Origin: Epinephelus fuscoguttatus
Lineage: Eukaryota > Chordata > Actinopteri > Perciformes > Serranidae
Direction: 5' to 3'
DNA: 64,000 nt
Assembly (NCBI RefSeq): GCF_011397635.1
Contig: NC_064753.1
Coordinates: forward strand, 42,218,322 to 42,282,321
In this document: positions 38,001-49,400 of the stretch, piece by piece
Numbering within the stretch: position 1 is the stretch's first letter
How the letters are laid out: each line of letters opens with the position of its first letter
The notes under the pieces: model-generated
What the model was told of the DNA's origin: nothing
Seen by the model: only the letters and a program-made list of their open reading frames with translations
Databases searched by the model: none
Position numbers and translations under genes: made by a program

Positions 38001-39536
38001 GCAGCGCTAAAATCAACCTGCGTAGTTGTCCCTCCATTGTGACATTAGAAAGTGTCACATTTATCTTGCAAGTGTACTCTTCTTCAACGTTTGCTTTACT
38101 TCCTGGATTTTTCCCACATGGAAATTCTGACCAATCAAGAGCAGCTTTCTCACACAAGGTATTTTATCTGGTCCGTTTGTAAATGCTGCCGTGAGAACAC
38201 AAACCAACTCTAGACAAGTATACAACTCTGTAACAAAATTAGTCCCTGATTCAGACCAAAGCAAGACAATTCTAGGTCCGAATGTAACCTCAAACAAGCC
38301 AGCAGAACTAGCTAGCTAGCACTAGCTAATGTCTGTTTAGTCGCAGTAGAAGAGTCTATACCTTTAGGGCAGGGAATGCTGGAAAATTTCACACTTTCAT
38401 TTGGTTCGGTTCATTTTCACACTGCAACTTTTAAAGCAACCAAACCACCTGGACAACATCACACAGTTACAACAGCTGCTCAACAACAGGAATAAGAAAA
38501 CCCGGCTCATAGTTTGGACATGACCGAAAAAGGAAATCCATCCCCTTCAGCCGGCTTGGTCACTACAAAAACAATGGAGCAACACCAAATTTATGCAGGG
38601 ATTTCTGTTTTAAATTTGGTGTTCAAGCCTAATTGTTTTTTCACAAGAAGCTGCTTTTCCTTTTTTACCCGCTTCTCCTGATTCACGCTGTTGGCTTTGT
38701 TTTTTTTTTCTTCCCAAAATGCACAGCGCTCTACGTCACTTCCTCGCTTTAGTTTGCTGAATAGTCCCATTGCATTTCCCTCTGTAAGCAAACCGAGACC
38801 CCCAGTTTTCAAACAGACCAGGGTTCGTACGTTTGATCCGCACCAGAGTTCGAATGAACGTTCACAGCACTCCAAAGGAGCCTAACTATCCGTGGAAGCG
38901 GACCAGGCTTCGTTTAAAGCGGACCAAATACCCAGTGTGATTGCGTCCTTAAAAGCAATCATGTCAGTCTCCAATTATTTTTACAAAGGGGGCCAGAAAA
39001 TGTATCAAGAGGCTGTGGCCCCCCCTTAAAGCCGCCACTGCTTTTAGTTAGTAGCTTTATAGTAGTGGGATAGTAACTGGTGTTTGTGGTAGTAGCCTGG
39101 TACTAGTAGTAGGTTAGTAGTAATAGTAGTAGTAACTTAGTGACAGCAGTAACTTCCTCGAGACACTGTGTTTCCTGAACACCGCCCCTGTGGCTCCACA
39201 GCACCGTGTGTCTCATAACGTTACCGTGAACCTACCTCTCTCCTCCTCGTCCGGTTGGTTGTCGTTAAATCCAGCCTGACTTTCATAATTGTTCAACTTC
39301 TCGGAGAGGTCCTGTCGTTTAATTTCGATGAGGAGCTGACACAGCCACTCCGTGTTGTCGGCTGACAGTTTGCCTCTCTCCGACAGGAGCTGAAACAGTC
39401 TGATTCCGCTGTTAATCTTCTCCAGGTCCCGTTTCCCGATCATGTCTCGGCACAGAAACTTTAGTTTCTCCAGCTGTTCGGCGGGCAGCTGGTTAGAAAT
39501 CTCCAGTAAAACACTGTTAAACTTTGGAGCGCTCAT
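35079..39536 (-). CDS. fadd: Fas-associated death domain protein (FADD)
   Basis: Cytosolic adaptor that links death receptors to caspase-8. Two coding exons on the - strand: 39536-39236 (donor GTAGGT) and 35350-35079 (acceptor TTTGTCAG). Together they give 573 nt, 190 aa, close to known fish FADD (human 208). Exon 1 encodes the N-terminal death-effector domain (about residues 3-80): it starts MSAPKFNSVLLEISNQL, has a RDLEKINSG segment, and carries the RxDL motif as RQDL near residue 75. Exon 2 encodes the death domain (about 105-185) with the typical WRKLGRKLGL and DELV-type helices. The phase-1 intron is 3.9 kb and full of repeats. The neighbour to the right is ano1 on the same strand, as in mammals. 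No frameshift or missing core residue was seen. Confidence 0.95.
37290..37331. repeat. Perfect 18-bp inverted repeat (hairpin)
   Basis: CTGTTTCAAATCTGTGGT is followed by a 6-base spacer TAAAAG and the exact reverse complement ACCACAGATTTGAAACAG. Confidence 0.9.
37490..37695 (-). repeat. Dispersed repeat, copy B (inverted relative to 58880)
   Basis: The reverse complement reads TGGCGTGTGCC, AATATTTGACAA, CATGGGTC, TCCCATCAAG, CACAACTTTTGCATGGGAAG, TGGCCTACGCCTCTGTCAGG. The same order is on the + strand at 58880-59095. Confidence 0.65.
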
Positions 39537-39576
39537 GTTTCTGTGCCGCTCCGTCTATGAACTAGGAAGCACTTGG

Positions 39577-39593
39577 GTTTTACTTTCACTTCC
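39577..39593 (-). promoter_or_regulatory. IRF/ETS-type composite motif upstream of fadd
   Basis: On the - strand the sequence reads GGAAGTGAAAGTAAAAC, ending about 40 bases before the fadd ATG. It contains GGAANNGAAA (the ETS-IRF composite element) followed by a GAAAGTAAAAC half resembling an interferon-stimulated response element. It may lie in the promoter or the 5' UTR, as the transcription start is unknown. Confidence 0.4.
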
Positions 39594-40117
39594 GCCTGTT
39601 TGTCTCTGACTTTATCTCCTTCACAGGTTCCGGTGAAAATCTCTCACTGTTGCTCAGATCCTGAATCAGATGTGGATCTGCTCAGCTGCCTGTTGTGGGT
39701 GCTGATCTGATACTTTGCGTCGATCCCTGTTCTTGTTTGGTTTCTGCTTGCTTTCAGTCACACCTGGATGACGTAAGATGTCAGGTGCAGAATAAGAGGC
39801 GCCCAAACCTTCAGGGAAGTCTGTGGGAACACCCACACCCCAAATTTTATTTTTTATGACCGTGTTTACTTCATAATATAGATGTAATAATATAATATAC
39901 ATATTGAGATTTACCTCGCCATCTGCCAAACTTCTCCCCAAGTTGTTTGATCCACTGTAAGGCTGGAGTCATTATTCCCTGCGCTGTAAATATTCTGAGG
40001 ACATGTTACTAGCCAGGCAAAGTACAGCATAACTCCCTGAATGAGACTAGATTTCTTGGCCTTACTAAGGAGTAGGTGTGCCATCATTTATTTTGAGAAA
40101 TGTACTGTATATTGTGC

Positions 40118-40384
40118 TGTGAGAGGCAGCAAAACATCCTTTCATTTTATAGTTACAGTTTACTAATAAAACTCTCCACAGTATGAACAGTGGTTACATG
40201 AGCCTTAAAACCAGCCACAACTCAGCCCTGAGCAGAGTGACCGTCCTCTACTGACCAATCAACAGACTGCAGCGTTCACAGCTCCACCTTTTAGTCCCAG
40301 ATCTGTGTGCTAGGTACCCCAACAGAGGGGGGACCAAACATGGGGACATGAACTGAACTGTACTGCCTGGTGGAAATGGGGCTT
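40118..40384. repeat. Truncated copy of the GCCCC(G/A)TTTCCACC element
   Basis: It is about 90% identical to 44985-45215 over roughly 230 bases and ends TGGTGGAAATGGGGCTT. This is the reverse complement of the terminus seen at 44358 (AAGCCCCGTTTCCACC). The left end is missing. Confidence 0.7.
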
Positions 40385-40529
40385 TGGATTGCTACCTTAG
40401 AAATATGCCTGTGTTCAAATGTGCCTCTGAAAAGGCAAACCCTTCTCCATCATGTTTTTCTTTTCTTTTTTGTAAAGTAGCCATTTTATGTTATAAAATA
40501 TATGCCTACTCTCCATAAACTATAAGTAT

Positions 40530-40885
40530 CCATCTATCCATCCATCCATTTTCAACTGCGTATCCAAAGCTGGGTGGCAGGGGCAGCAGGCTGAGCAAAG
40601 TATTTCATACATCCCTCTCCACAGCTACACTTCCCAGCTCCTCCTGGGGGATCCTGAGGTGTTCCCAGGCCCAGTGAGATATGTAATACATTTAAATACC
40701 TCCAGCGTGTTCTTGGTCTACCCCGGGGCCTCTCACCAGTTGGACGTGCCTGGAACCTCTAACAGGAGGATCCTGATCAGATGCCCGAACAACCTCAACT
40801 GACCCCTTTCAACACGAAGGAGCAGCAGCTCTACTCCGAGTTCCTTATCCTATCTCTAAGGCTGAGCCCAGCCACCTCTCGAAGG
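40530..40885 (-). mobile_element. Non-LTR retrotransposon 3' end
   Basis: On the - strand the sequence follows the same word order as 56540-56780 (GTAGAGCTGCTGCTCCTTC, AAAGGGGTCAGTTGAGGTTG, GGGCATCTGATCAGGAT, CTGGGCCTGGGAACACCTCAG). It ends in a GGATGGATGGATA tail (TATCCATCCATCC on the + strand). It is 5'-truncated and frameshifted. Confidence 0.65.
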
Positions 40886-43529
40886 AAATTAATTTCAGCT
40901 GCTAGTATCCACAATCTCAAATAAATAACCTATAAAAACTTTACAATGTAATGAATTATTCCTTATTCCCATTGTTTGTTTTTTTGAGAGATTAGTTTAA
41001 AGGTTTAGGGGAGTTTCCAGATGTGGTGAGTTGTACTGGATACCCCTGATTTGCATAAAGTAGCCTAGACCTTAACTTCATGCGAGAGTGAACAACGTGC
41101 TGCCCATCTCTCAAAATGAAATGCAGACATTTTCAAAAAAAAAAAAGCAAACTCCAGGCAGTTCATCTCTCATTTATTTGCAGTTAGTTTAAACAAAAAA
41201 GACTCAAATTATCAGAGACAGACGAGTCAGTTATACATGCATATACACTCACGCATGTTGTGAAATGTGCTTTGACATACATTACAATAGATATCAGCAT
41301 GTCACAACAACTTGCAGTGTTTTATTGATGCTGTAAATACAACATGGCCACAGAGGGCGGGAGGACATCTCATGAGGGACATCGAGGGAGGGTCTTCACA
41401 TGTGACATCAGGTTATAAGAGATTCTCAGGAAAAGATCATTGTAGCTAAAACAGGCTCCGCAGGCCCCGCGGCAGCATGTCATCTATCACTGAATATCAA
41501 CACTAACCCTACTTACAAACAGAGTATCAACAGTATTAAGATTTGGTAAAAATAAAATGTGCAGTCTTTGCTCAGAAGAGCAGGTCACATCCCAGGAAGA
41601 AGTAAGGTCTTTTGTGATAAAAATGTCCTTGTAGTCTGTAGTGGGCGATGTTTCCATCCAGGTACAGCGAAATAGGTCCTTATTAGTTTTTAGTACATTA
41701 AATAATGAATAAAAATTAAGACACTACGTATATCAGATCAGTGGTCCCCTGTGGGCTGAAAAAACCCTTTCAACACATTTAACGCACTTCGAAATGCATT
41801 ATCTTGAAACTACAAAAAAACAGCTATACAATATCTTGACCTAACAGTGATTACAAATCACTGAAAATTAAAAATAATAATATTAATAATACATTCTATC
41901 AGTCTGGGTTGAGGGCTTAAATTTGGGGTAGTTCAATATATTTACAGCAGGGGGCAGGATGTGACACATCGATGAGTGTAGACTGTACGTGTGACTGCAC
42001 ATTACAGCCGACAGCACATTTACACATTTATCTCCAGAGTGGTATCCAGTCACTCCCAACGAGTTTTTGCAGTTTGATAAATACAAAAAAATATCATTCA
42101 GTCTTTGTGCTTGAATATTTAAAGAGTTGCAGCTTTAGGAAAATGCCAAATTCATTTATAATATAAGGCATGATAATAATATAGAAACAGTGTGGCCTTT
42201 CCTGGTTTGACTATCCCTTTGTGTGAAAACTGCTAAATGTAAATTTTAAATGAGCCAGTGACAGTTTAGGTAATCCCTGGAGCGGCTGGGAGGATATAAG
42301 GCAGGCTAAGAGTCAGTCAGTAAAGCTGTCGCCTCGACAACTGTCACTGTGGTGCCCTTAGGCAAGTCGCTGGCGCTGCTTTCCAGAGTCATCAAGAAGC
42401 TGAAAATTCCTACTTGAGCCAAAGCCAAATGCAGAAACCCCCTAAAGGCATGCTATGCAGGATTCTCCTACAAAAAAATCCATATATTGACTCATACAGA
42501 GGTAATCACTCTCAATCAGCACTTATGACGCACTAGCAGTGTGTGGTGGTGTCTGTACCTTCAGAGAACCTGTCCTCTGCCTTTATTTTCTTTTTTTAAA
42601 TCATTCAATTATTTACTTTTCACATGGAAATATACAAGGTACAACTCCAGTGAAATGTGATCCATCAGCTCCTTTAACTTGTGCACTGTAATTTAGACCT
42701 TATTGTTTCTTCTTACATCGTTGGCTGCTGCTTTATTAATGTCCATGTTTCAGGATGTTCCTGGTAATCTAATGGTTTCTGGTTGTAAAAGTGTCCGAAC
42801 ATCTGACCTCAATAAGACAGCACATAGTTACAAGGACAGTGCCGCACTGCAGTAACCTCAGTGATCCACAGCAGGAACAGGACAGCACCTCACATTCCCA
42901 CAGACACACCAGTCCTGATTCACCGTAAAGTGCGTCCTGGCAGTTTCCAGGATTTAGCTAAGTTCTGGTGAAATCAACGGATATTACAGTTCCTGTTACA
43001 GTTACTGTTCCTGGCATGCGACACGTCGAGATCGTCTAGTTTATTTAAACAACAGCTATCATGGATGCTCGTTCAGCTGGTGCCATCTTCTCTATCTTTC
43101 CTCAATGTTTACATCTGGAAACCTCAAATTGGCAGTTAGCATCTAGCTAGAAGTTGGCAAAGGGAGAGTTTACAGACTGTTGAGCTGATTTCCACATCCC
43201 AATGAGCGACTCTCTGCCACGCGCCACCCATGTCCAAAGCCAACCACAAAAAGCACCACCAACACTTCCAAAATAGATATTAGAGCATAAATTTAGCACA
43301 ACTTTAGCAGAGGGTGAGGTTGAGCCACACACACAGAGCAGAGAAGCCAGGCGGACAGGGTGTAGCATACGCTTCAGTTGAATTCACACAAAATCCAGCA
43401 ATACAGCACCGCCCTGCAGGGTTGTGCTACGTTGTGGGTTTTTATTTGTGTTTTGGAATGTAACTGCTGTAAAACAATAAGAACATAACATTTCATTTTT
43501 CTAATTCAGTGCTTTGTTCTCGTTTACGC

Positions 43530-43542
43530 CCCCCCCCCCCCA
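43530..43542 (+). repeat. Poly-C tract
   Basis: A run of about 12 C in the probable ano1 3' UTR region. Confidence 0.8.
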
Positions 43543-44357
43543 ATCATTCACTCTCTAGCATACTTGACCTCCAGGAGGAGTGGCCAAGTTTGAATGTTGT
43601 GTTTGCAAACAGTAAGCGATTAATCCTGCATAGCATGCCTTTAAGTTAGGGTCTCAATGGGAAATAATTCTCAATCCTATTTGCTCCAAGATGCAGCTTT
43701 CTGATGTTAAAGTAGCATGATGGCACACACTGTATGCACATACATGTACCACTACATGTGACTTTAAAAATGAGTACATTAGGATCACTTTTCAGTGCAC
43801 AACCTTAAATCTATAAGAAAACCTGTCATAAATTTTTACACTCAGCAAAACCCTCTAATAAATACAGCTGAGCATCTTAACAATATACAAAGGTGTGAAT
43901 GGCTTTTATGGTTTTAATCAGTGAAACAGAAAACTCGACATCTTCTGGGCTCTTTAAAGCTGCATAAGCCAACATTTCCCATTGGTGGTTCAAAAGTGAC
44001 TGATGAAGAATTGTGTCATAAGTTATAGGAATTTCTCTGTAAGGTCAGTTTGTCAATGATCCAAATGAACAAATGAGGCAAAAGATTAAATGATGGAGTC
44101 TCTTGATCGCTTGCAATTAGTTAATCCTGCATTAACTGATTTTCTGGCCCCCAGGGGGCAGCAGATGCACGCTGAAAACACAACACTGACGTTATCACTT
44201 ATTACGTTGATATGGCAAACTTGTTAGCAAACATGTCACACACCCAGCAGACACAGAGGAACATGAGCATTCATTTAGAGTCCTGTTGATTATAGCAGCT
44301 AATCATTTAAAATATTAACCACTATGTGTAGTGTAACACCACTAATGGTGGTTTTAT

Positions 44358-45267
44358 AAAGCCCCGTTTCCACCAAACACTTTCGGTATGGTACCTTTGG
44401 AACCAGAAGTAACCCTTAAGACATGGTACCTAGACCCTAGCGCTTTCATGTGTGCAGGGTTTTTGTCACTCACTGCTCCGTAAAGCACTCGCTGTATTTC
44501 CTCATTGCAGGTGACACAGATGGCAGTCTGCACCTAGTTTATCATCCACACAACGGTGACATTTTCAGAACAAAATAGAACATGCTGCAATGAGAGTCTC
44601 TCTCCATGGGATATTTAAAAATAGCAGGTTTGTGTATTTAGTCATTCTAAGGCAAGCTCAGGGGTTTAGTGTTGCTGTAGCCCACAGGAACGACGCTCCG
44701 CTTTTTTTTTTTCCTCTGAGTGAAGATTAGAATAAATGCAGTTCACATAATACGGATGAAATGAATATATATAAACTCTTGAAGATCCACTTATTACTAA
44801 AGGTGTATGTCATATAAAAACTAAAGTAATGGTCAAAGTTGTCACAGTGACATTTAAGGTGTGCTGATGGATTCACATCATCAACTCATGCATTGAGTCA
44901 CATTACAAGTTAATGTTCTACCTTAAAAGTCGCAGGCAGTCGGCCCAGTGAATTCTTTTTCTCAGACTCCAGCTGCTGCATGAGGCAGCGAAACATCCTT
45001 TCATTTTATAGTTATAGTTTACTAATAAAACTCTCCACGGTATGAACAGTGGTTACATGAGCCTCAAAACCAGACACAACTCAGCCCTGAGCAGAGTGAC
45101 CATCCTCTATTGACCAATCAGACTGCAGTGTTCACAGCTCCACCTTTTAGTACCAGATCTGTGTGCTAGGTACCCCAACAGAGGGGGGACCAAACATGGG
45201 GACAGCAGGGAACAGTTTCATTGGTACCATCCACAACTTTTCACAGTGGAAACGTAAAACGGAGCTT
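44358..45267. mobile_element. DNA transposon (MITE-like) downstream of ano1
   Basis: The left terminus AAAGCCCCGTTTCCACC faces a similar inverted right terminus (CAGTGGAAACGTAAAACGG), with GGTACC words near both ends. The right third is shared with 40118-40384. No coding frame or clear target duplication was found. Confidence 0.55.
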
Positions 45268-46428
45268 CAGGTGACAATATGACAATGTTGTGTTTTCAGC
45301 TTTTTCTGCTGCAGCGTCAAGAGATACTTAGAGGGTTTTTAAATTTTATTTTACAATTTCATATGTGGAAAATATGTCTCTCTATACCCAATCCCAGAGT
45401 TTGATAGGTGTGTAACAGGACACACAGTGAGTATTTACAGTACAGCATCTCAGCGCAGTGAGATGCAGCATGACATCACTTTTACGCTGTAAATCTCGCC
45501 AATCGCAGCTTTAAGAGTTCCAGTTCATTGGAATGAATATCAATAATGTGACTTGTGCTTTCCAGGACTAACGCCACTGTTAGGCAGTTTGTTGTACTCA
45601 AAATGTAACAAGTGTAACAGTGAGCACAATGACGCTCGTATACAAGAGAATAGTACAATTCAGGCCGCTTGACACAGAAGGTCTTCCAAAACCTCCATCC
45701 CAACAACCAAAGCACATGTGCTTGACCATGTTGCATATAAAAAAAAGTATATCAATAAATTCCTGCATTTAATTGTGCTAAAAAAAAGGCCTATCTGAGC
45801 TTTACACATCGATGACAAGAGGGAGAATCTCCTTTTGTGTTGCATCTCACCAGTAAGATATCAGGAGGAAATTCTTCTCACAAGGACGGTTTGGACGGAG
45901 TCTTCAGTACACAAGCTGCATTCAGTTCCCGGGGGAGAGGCGGCAGGTAATGGTTGAATAAGCATGATTCATTAGCTTGCAGGCGGGGTTTGGCACTGTT
46001 TTCTCAGACGTCTTGAATGATGATCTCATTGATTGATGAGGATTTTCTTTCCCAGAGTCAAATGAAGCAAATGGCTTGTTCCTTTCAAATACAGTACATC
46101 CAATAAATAATGTGTTGAGTATTGTCAGATTGCTTGCTGCAGTTTTGGTTCATGTCTGTTGTAAAATGTGTTGCCTGAACATGAGAAAAGTGTTAAAAGA
46201 GTTTTAATGTGAAGAAACTCTAATGTGTGTTTCACGTTGTTTCTGCAAATGATCCTAAACAGCATGAACACAGCAAAGCTCTGCTGATTAATAAAAACCT
46301 ACCATGTGTTTATGGATAACTGTCCTAACCTCTAACAGCTAGCTTTAAGCAGCTGATTAACTTATTTACAGTTTGTATACAGTTGCTGTGTTTGCGCTTG
46401 GTTTCATTCCCACCCAGCAGCGAGCGGT

Positions 46429-49400
46429 TTAGGAGCAGTTTGCGTGTGAGACGGGCCGGGAGCGGGGCTGTAGCGGGCTGTGACTGGCTGCTGAGTTGTC
46501 CTGGTTGTGGTGGTCCCGCGCTGCAAGCCTTTTGCCCTGCTCCTCCTTCATGAAGAGCTCCACCATGAGGATCTTCTCCTTGTGGATCTGGAGGCTGATG
46601 TCTTTGGGGATGTCCGGGATTAGCCAGTCCACAAAGTCACTCATAAGCATCACAACGTTCTGGACGGGACAGAGGAAACACAGACCAGGTCAGAACACCT
46701 CAGACACCACAGATTTTCTAGCCTAAAGCACGACTATGTTACTTTGCTGAACTGTGGCTGTGTTGTCATCGTGTTTTACTTTATCGCTTAATGATAAAAT
46801 GTTTCTCTGGAACATGCTGAAATTTACTGTAACAGTGGCAGAAGAAGAGAAGAGTCACCAAAGCATCTACACAGTAAGCTATCTAAAGTTTGCAAGCATC
46901 ACAGCCCAGTCACCAGAAGACAACGTTGGCACTGTATGTTTTCACAAACCACAGTCATGTCACATTTGTACACTTCTGTACAGGTTTCATACCTATCAAG
47001 TCGACTTTTCTAAAGGAACATAGTTCAGATGACATGTATATGAGCTGACTTTCTCTACAGGAGGAGGAGAGGATGGTTGAGACTTCAGAATTTCCAGAAT
47101 TTGAATTTCCAGACATCTGCTTGTAACCACACAGTAGCAGACCGCTGTTTGACACTGTCTGCGTGAGCAGCGTGTGACAGCTACCTCACTGAACTGCTGC
47201 AGCTCGCACATGTGTGCAATGTTCACACAGACAGCGTTGCAGCTGTGGCACCGCTGCGGCACTACTGCAGAGCTGCCTGCTGCTGCAACTATTGAATTTC
47301 CACAATCTATAACCACAATTATTAACACAGTCATGCAAATATTTCACAATAAAAAGCCTTTTGTCCACAAAAAAGGAACCCTGCCCAGAGGAACGTTGTC
47401 AGAAGGCTTTTATAATGAAGTGGAAACAGGATGTGTTCAGTTAATAATAGATATTGATAGTTTTTCATGTCTGTGAGTGATCTAGACACTGAAAGTAGTG
47501 AAAGCTGGAATGATATTAGTATAGTTACAAAAAAAAAAAATCACATTTCAAATGTCTCTTTTTAGTGAAACATCACATGGAAAAAAGAGGCCAGATTCCT
47601 GATCTCTAGATGTTCTGCAGCCCAGCAGTGCTGCTCACTCCTGCACTTTGGCTGCTCTAACCTGTTAGTACATGCACTGAAAAAGATACAAAGTTGTGAC
47701 GCACACCCTCTGCTGAAGCAGACCACAATGAACAAAAGCGGGTATTTTTTTATGGACATGTCAGGACATTTCCTAATGAGATCGTGGCTACAAAAGCAGG
47801 TATTTGAAGCCAAACCATGATCTTTTCTTAACCTCAACCAAATGGTTGCTGTGCATAAACACAACCACAACACTGTCACAACAGAAAAGTAAAGTTGCGG
47901 CACAACTGCTACGTATGAAACATACACATGTAACATATCTGTGGTTTACAGAAAGGTACAATGCCAACATTTATTCTGATGATTTGGTTATACATCAGCT
48001 AACATTAATCATCATAAGCTACTGATTGTACCAGTCCACGAGTCTATATATCGTCTTATTGCGTGATATGGCATAAATACTGATCAAAGTCTCGTTGTAT
48101 TGATATGTTCTAGAGAAAAAAACAACAATATTCATCCCTACAACTTTGTCGCATCATTTGAAATGTTTTCTAGGAGATTTAAAAATATTAATATATTGTG
48201 TATTAAGATATGGCTGAAAAACATTGTGATATAACTTTGAGGATATATCACCCAGCCCTACAATCAGTGAGGTACTTTTTTTGCCATCAGAGAAGCTGAA
48301 CATCCAAGAGGCTCAAATCTACAAAATAAAGATCAGAAATAAAGAGGGCAGAGCAGACAGTAAACAATATACACCTGGAACAAAAGAATCCAAGTGGTTA
48401 GATTGAGCGCCATTTTTTTTTAAAGCAACAGTGGTAAACAGCAAATAGTATGGGGTACCGTCTGTAAAGTGACTCACTCTGAAATTAACAGCAACATTTT
48501 GCCACATTTAGCTTAAAAAAGAGGTTTGAATTTTTCAAAGTCACTTTTTACCACATTTAGAGCAATATTTGAAATATGTTAAATATAATGTCACAGTTAA
48601 ATCTAAATGTTGAATGTTAAATCTAAATGTAAAAATGTAAATGTTAAATCTTGAGTTTATATTTAACATTTATATTTATATTTAACATTTAGATTTATAT
48701 TTAACATTTATATTTAACATTTAATATTTAGATTTAACATTAGATTTAACATTTAATATTTAGATTTAACATTTAGATTTAACATTTAATATTTAGATTT
48801 AACATTTAGATTAAACATTTAATATTTAGATTTAACATTTAATATTTAGATTTAACATTTAGATTAAACATTTAATATTTAGATTTAGATTTAACATTTA
48901 GATTTAGATTTAACATTTAGATTGAACTGTGATATTATATTTAACATATTTCAAATATTGCTATAAATGTGGTAAAAGGTTTTTTTTAAATGTAGTTTGA
49001 AGCTAAATGTGGCAAACTGTTGCAGTTAATTTCAGAGTGAGCCACTTCATAGATGGCACCCCACAGAATAAGACTGATCAAGATAAGCAGGTGAAAGTTT
49101 CCTTTAACAGGTCTTGTGACTGTAAATTGATCAAATCAGTCAAATCAGGAAATTCAGTCCAATGGAGAAGAAGCAAACAGCCACAGGTCACGTTCAAGCT
49201 GCTCCTCTCAAACACATCCTCACAGGCAAGTCTACAGAGCCTCCTTCATTACATTTCCACTCAATGAACTACGTCACTCAGAGGCCATGAATTCATTAAA
49301 TATGAATGAGTTGTTTGCACTTTTGTTTGCTTTGCCCACATAAAATATGAATGGCTAAAGTGAACGACATGCCTGTTTGAGAGCATGTGGAGGCATGCAG

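Larger units (their letters stand above)
35351..39235 (-). other. fadd intron, repeat-filled
   Basis: No exon-like signal was recognised inside. It contains a perfect hairpin at 37290-37331, a dispersed repeat at about 37490-37690 that recurs inverted at 58880-59095, a Harbinger-like tract (GGTTCGGTTCATTTTCACAC to AAATACCCAGTGTGATTGC, about 38390-38950), and a TAGTAG tract at 39045-39155. Confidence 0.55.
41160..46428 (-). other. Region downstream of ano1, probable long 3' UTR plus inserted repeats
   Basis: No gene was recognised. AATAAA hexamers read on the - strand occur near 42590 and near 41170, so the ano1 3' UTR could extend some or all of this way, but its end cannot be fixed by eye. 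The stretch also contains a mobile element at 44358-45267 and a run of 12 C at about 43530. Confidence 0.35.

Noticed and set aside
37891-38157. 88-codon - strand frame with a hydrophobic segment in the fadd intron
   Set aside because: No homology recognised and it lies in repeat-like sequence, with overlapping frames in both directions.
41160-41480. Possible small gene or exon between fadd and ano1
   Set aside because: No conserved frame. An AATAAA on the - strand and AT-rich sequence fit a distal ano1 3' UTR end better, so it was not called as a gene.
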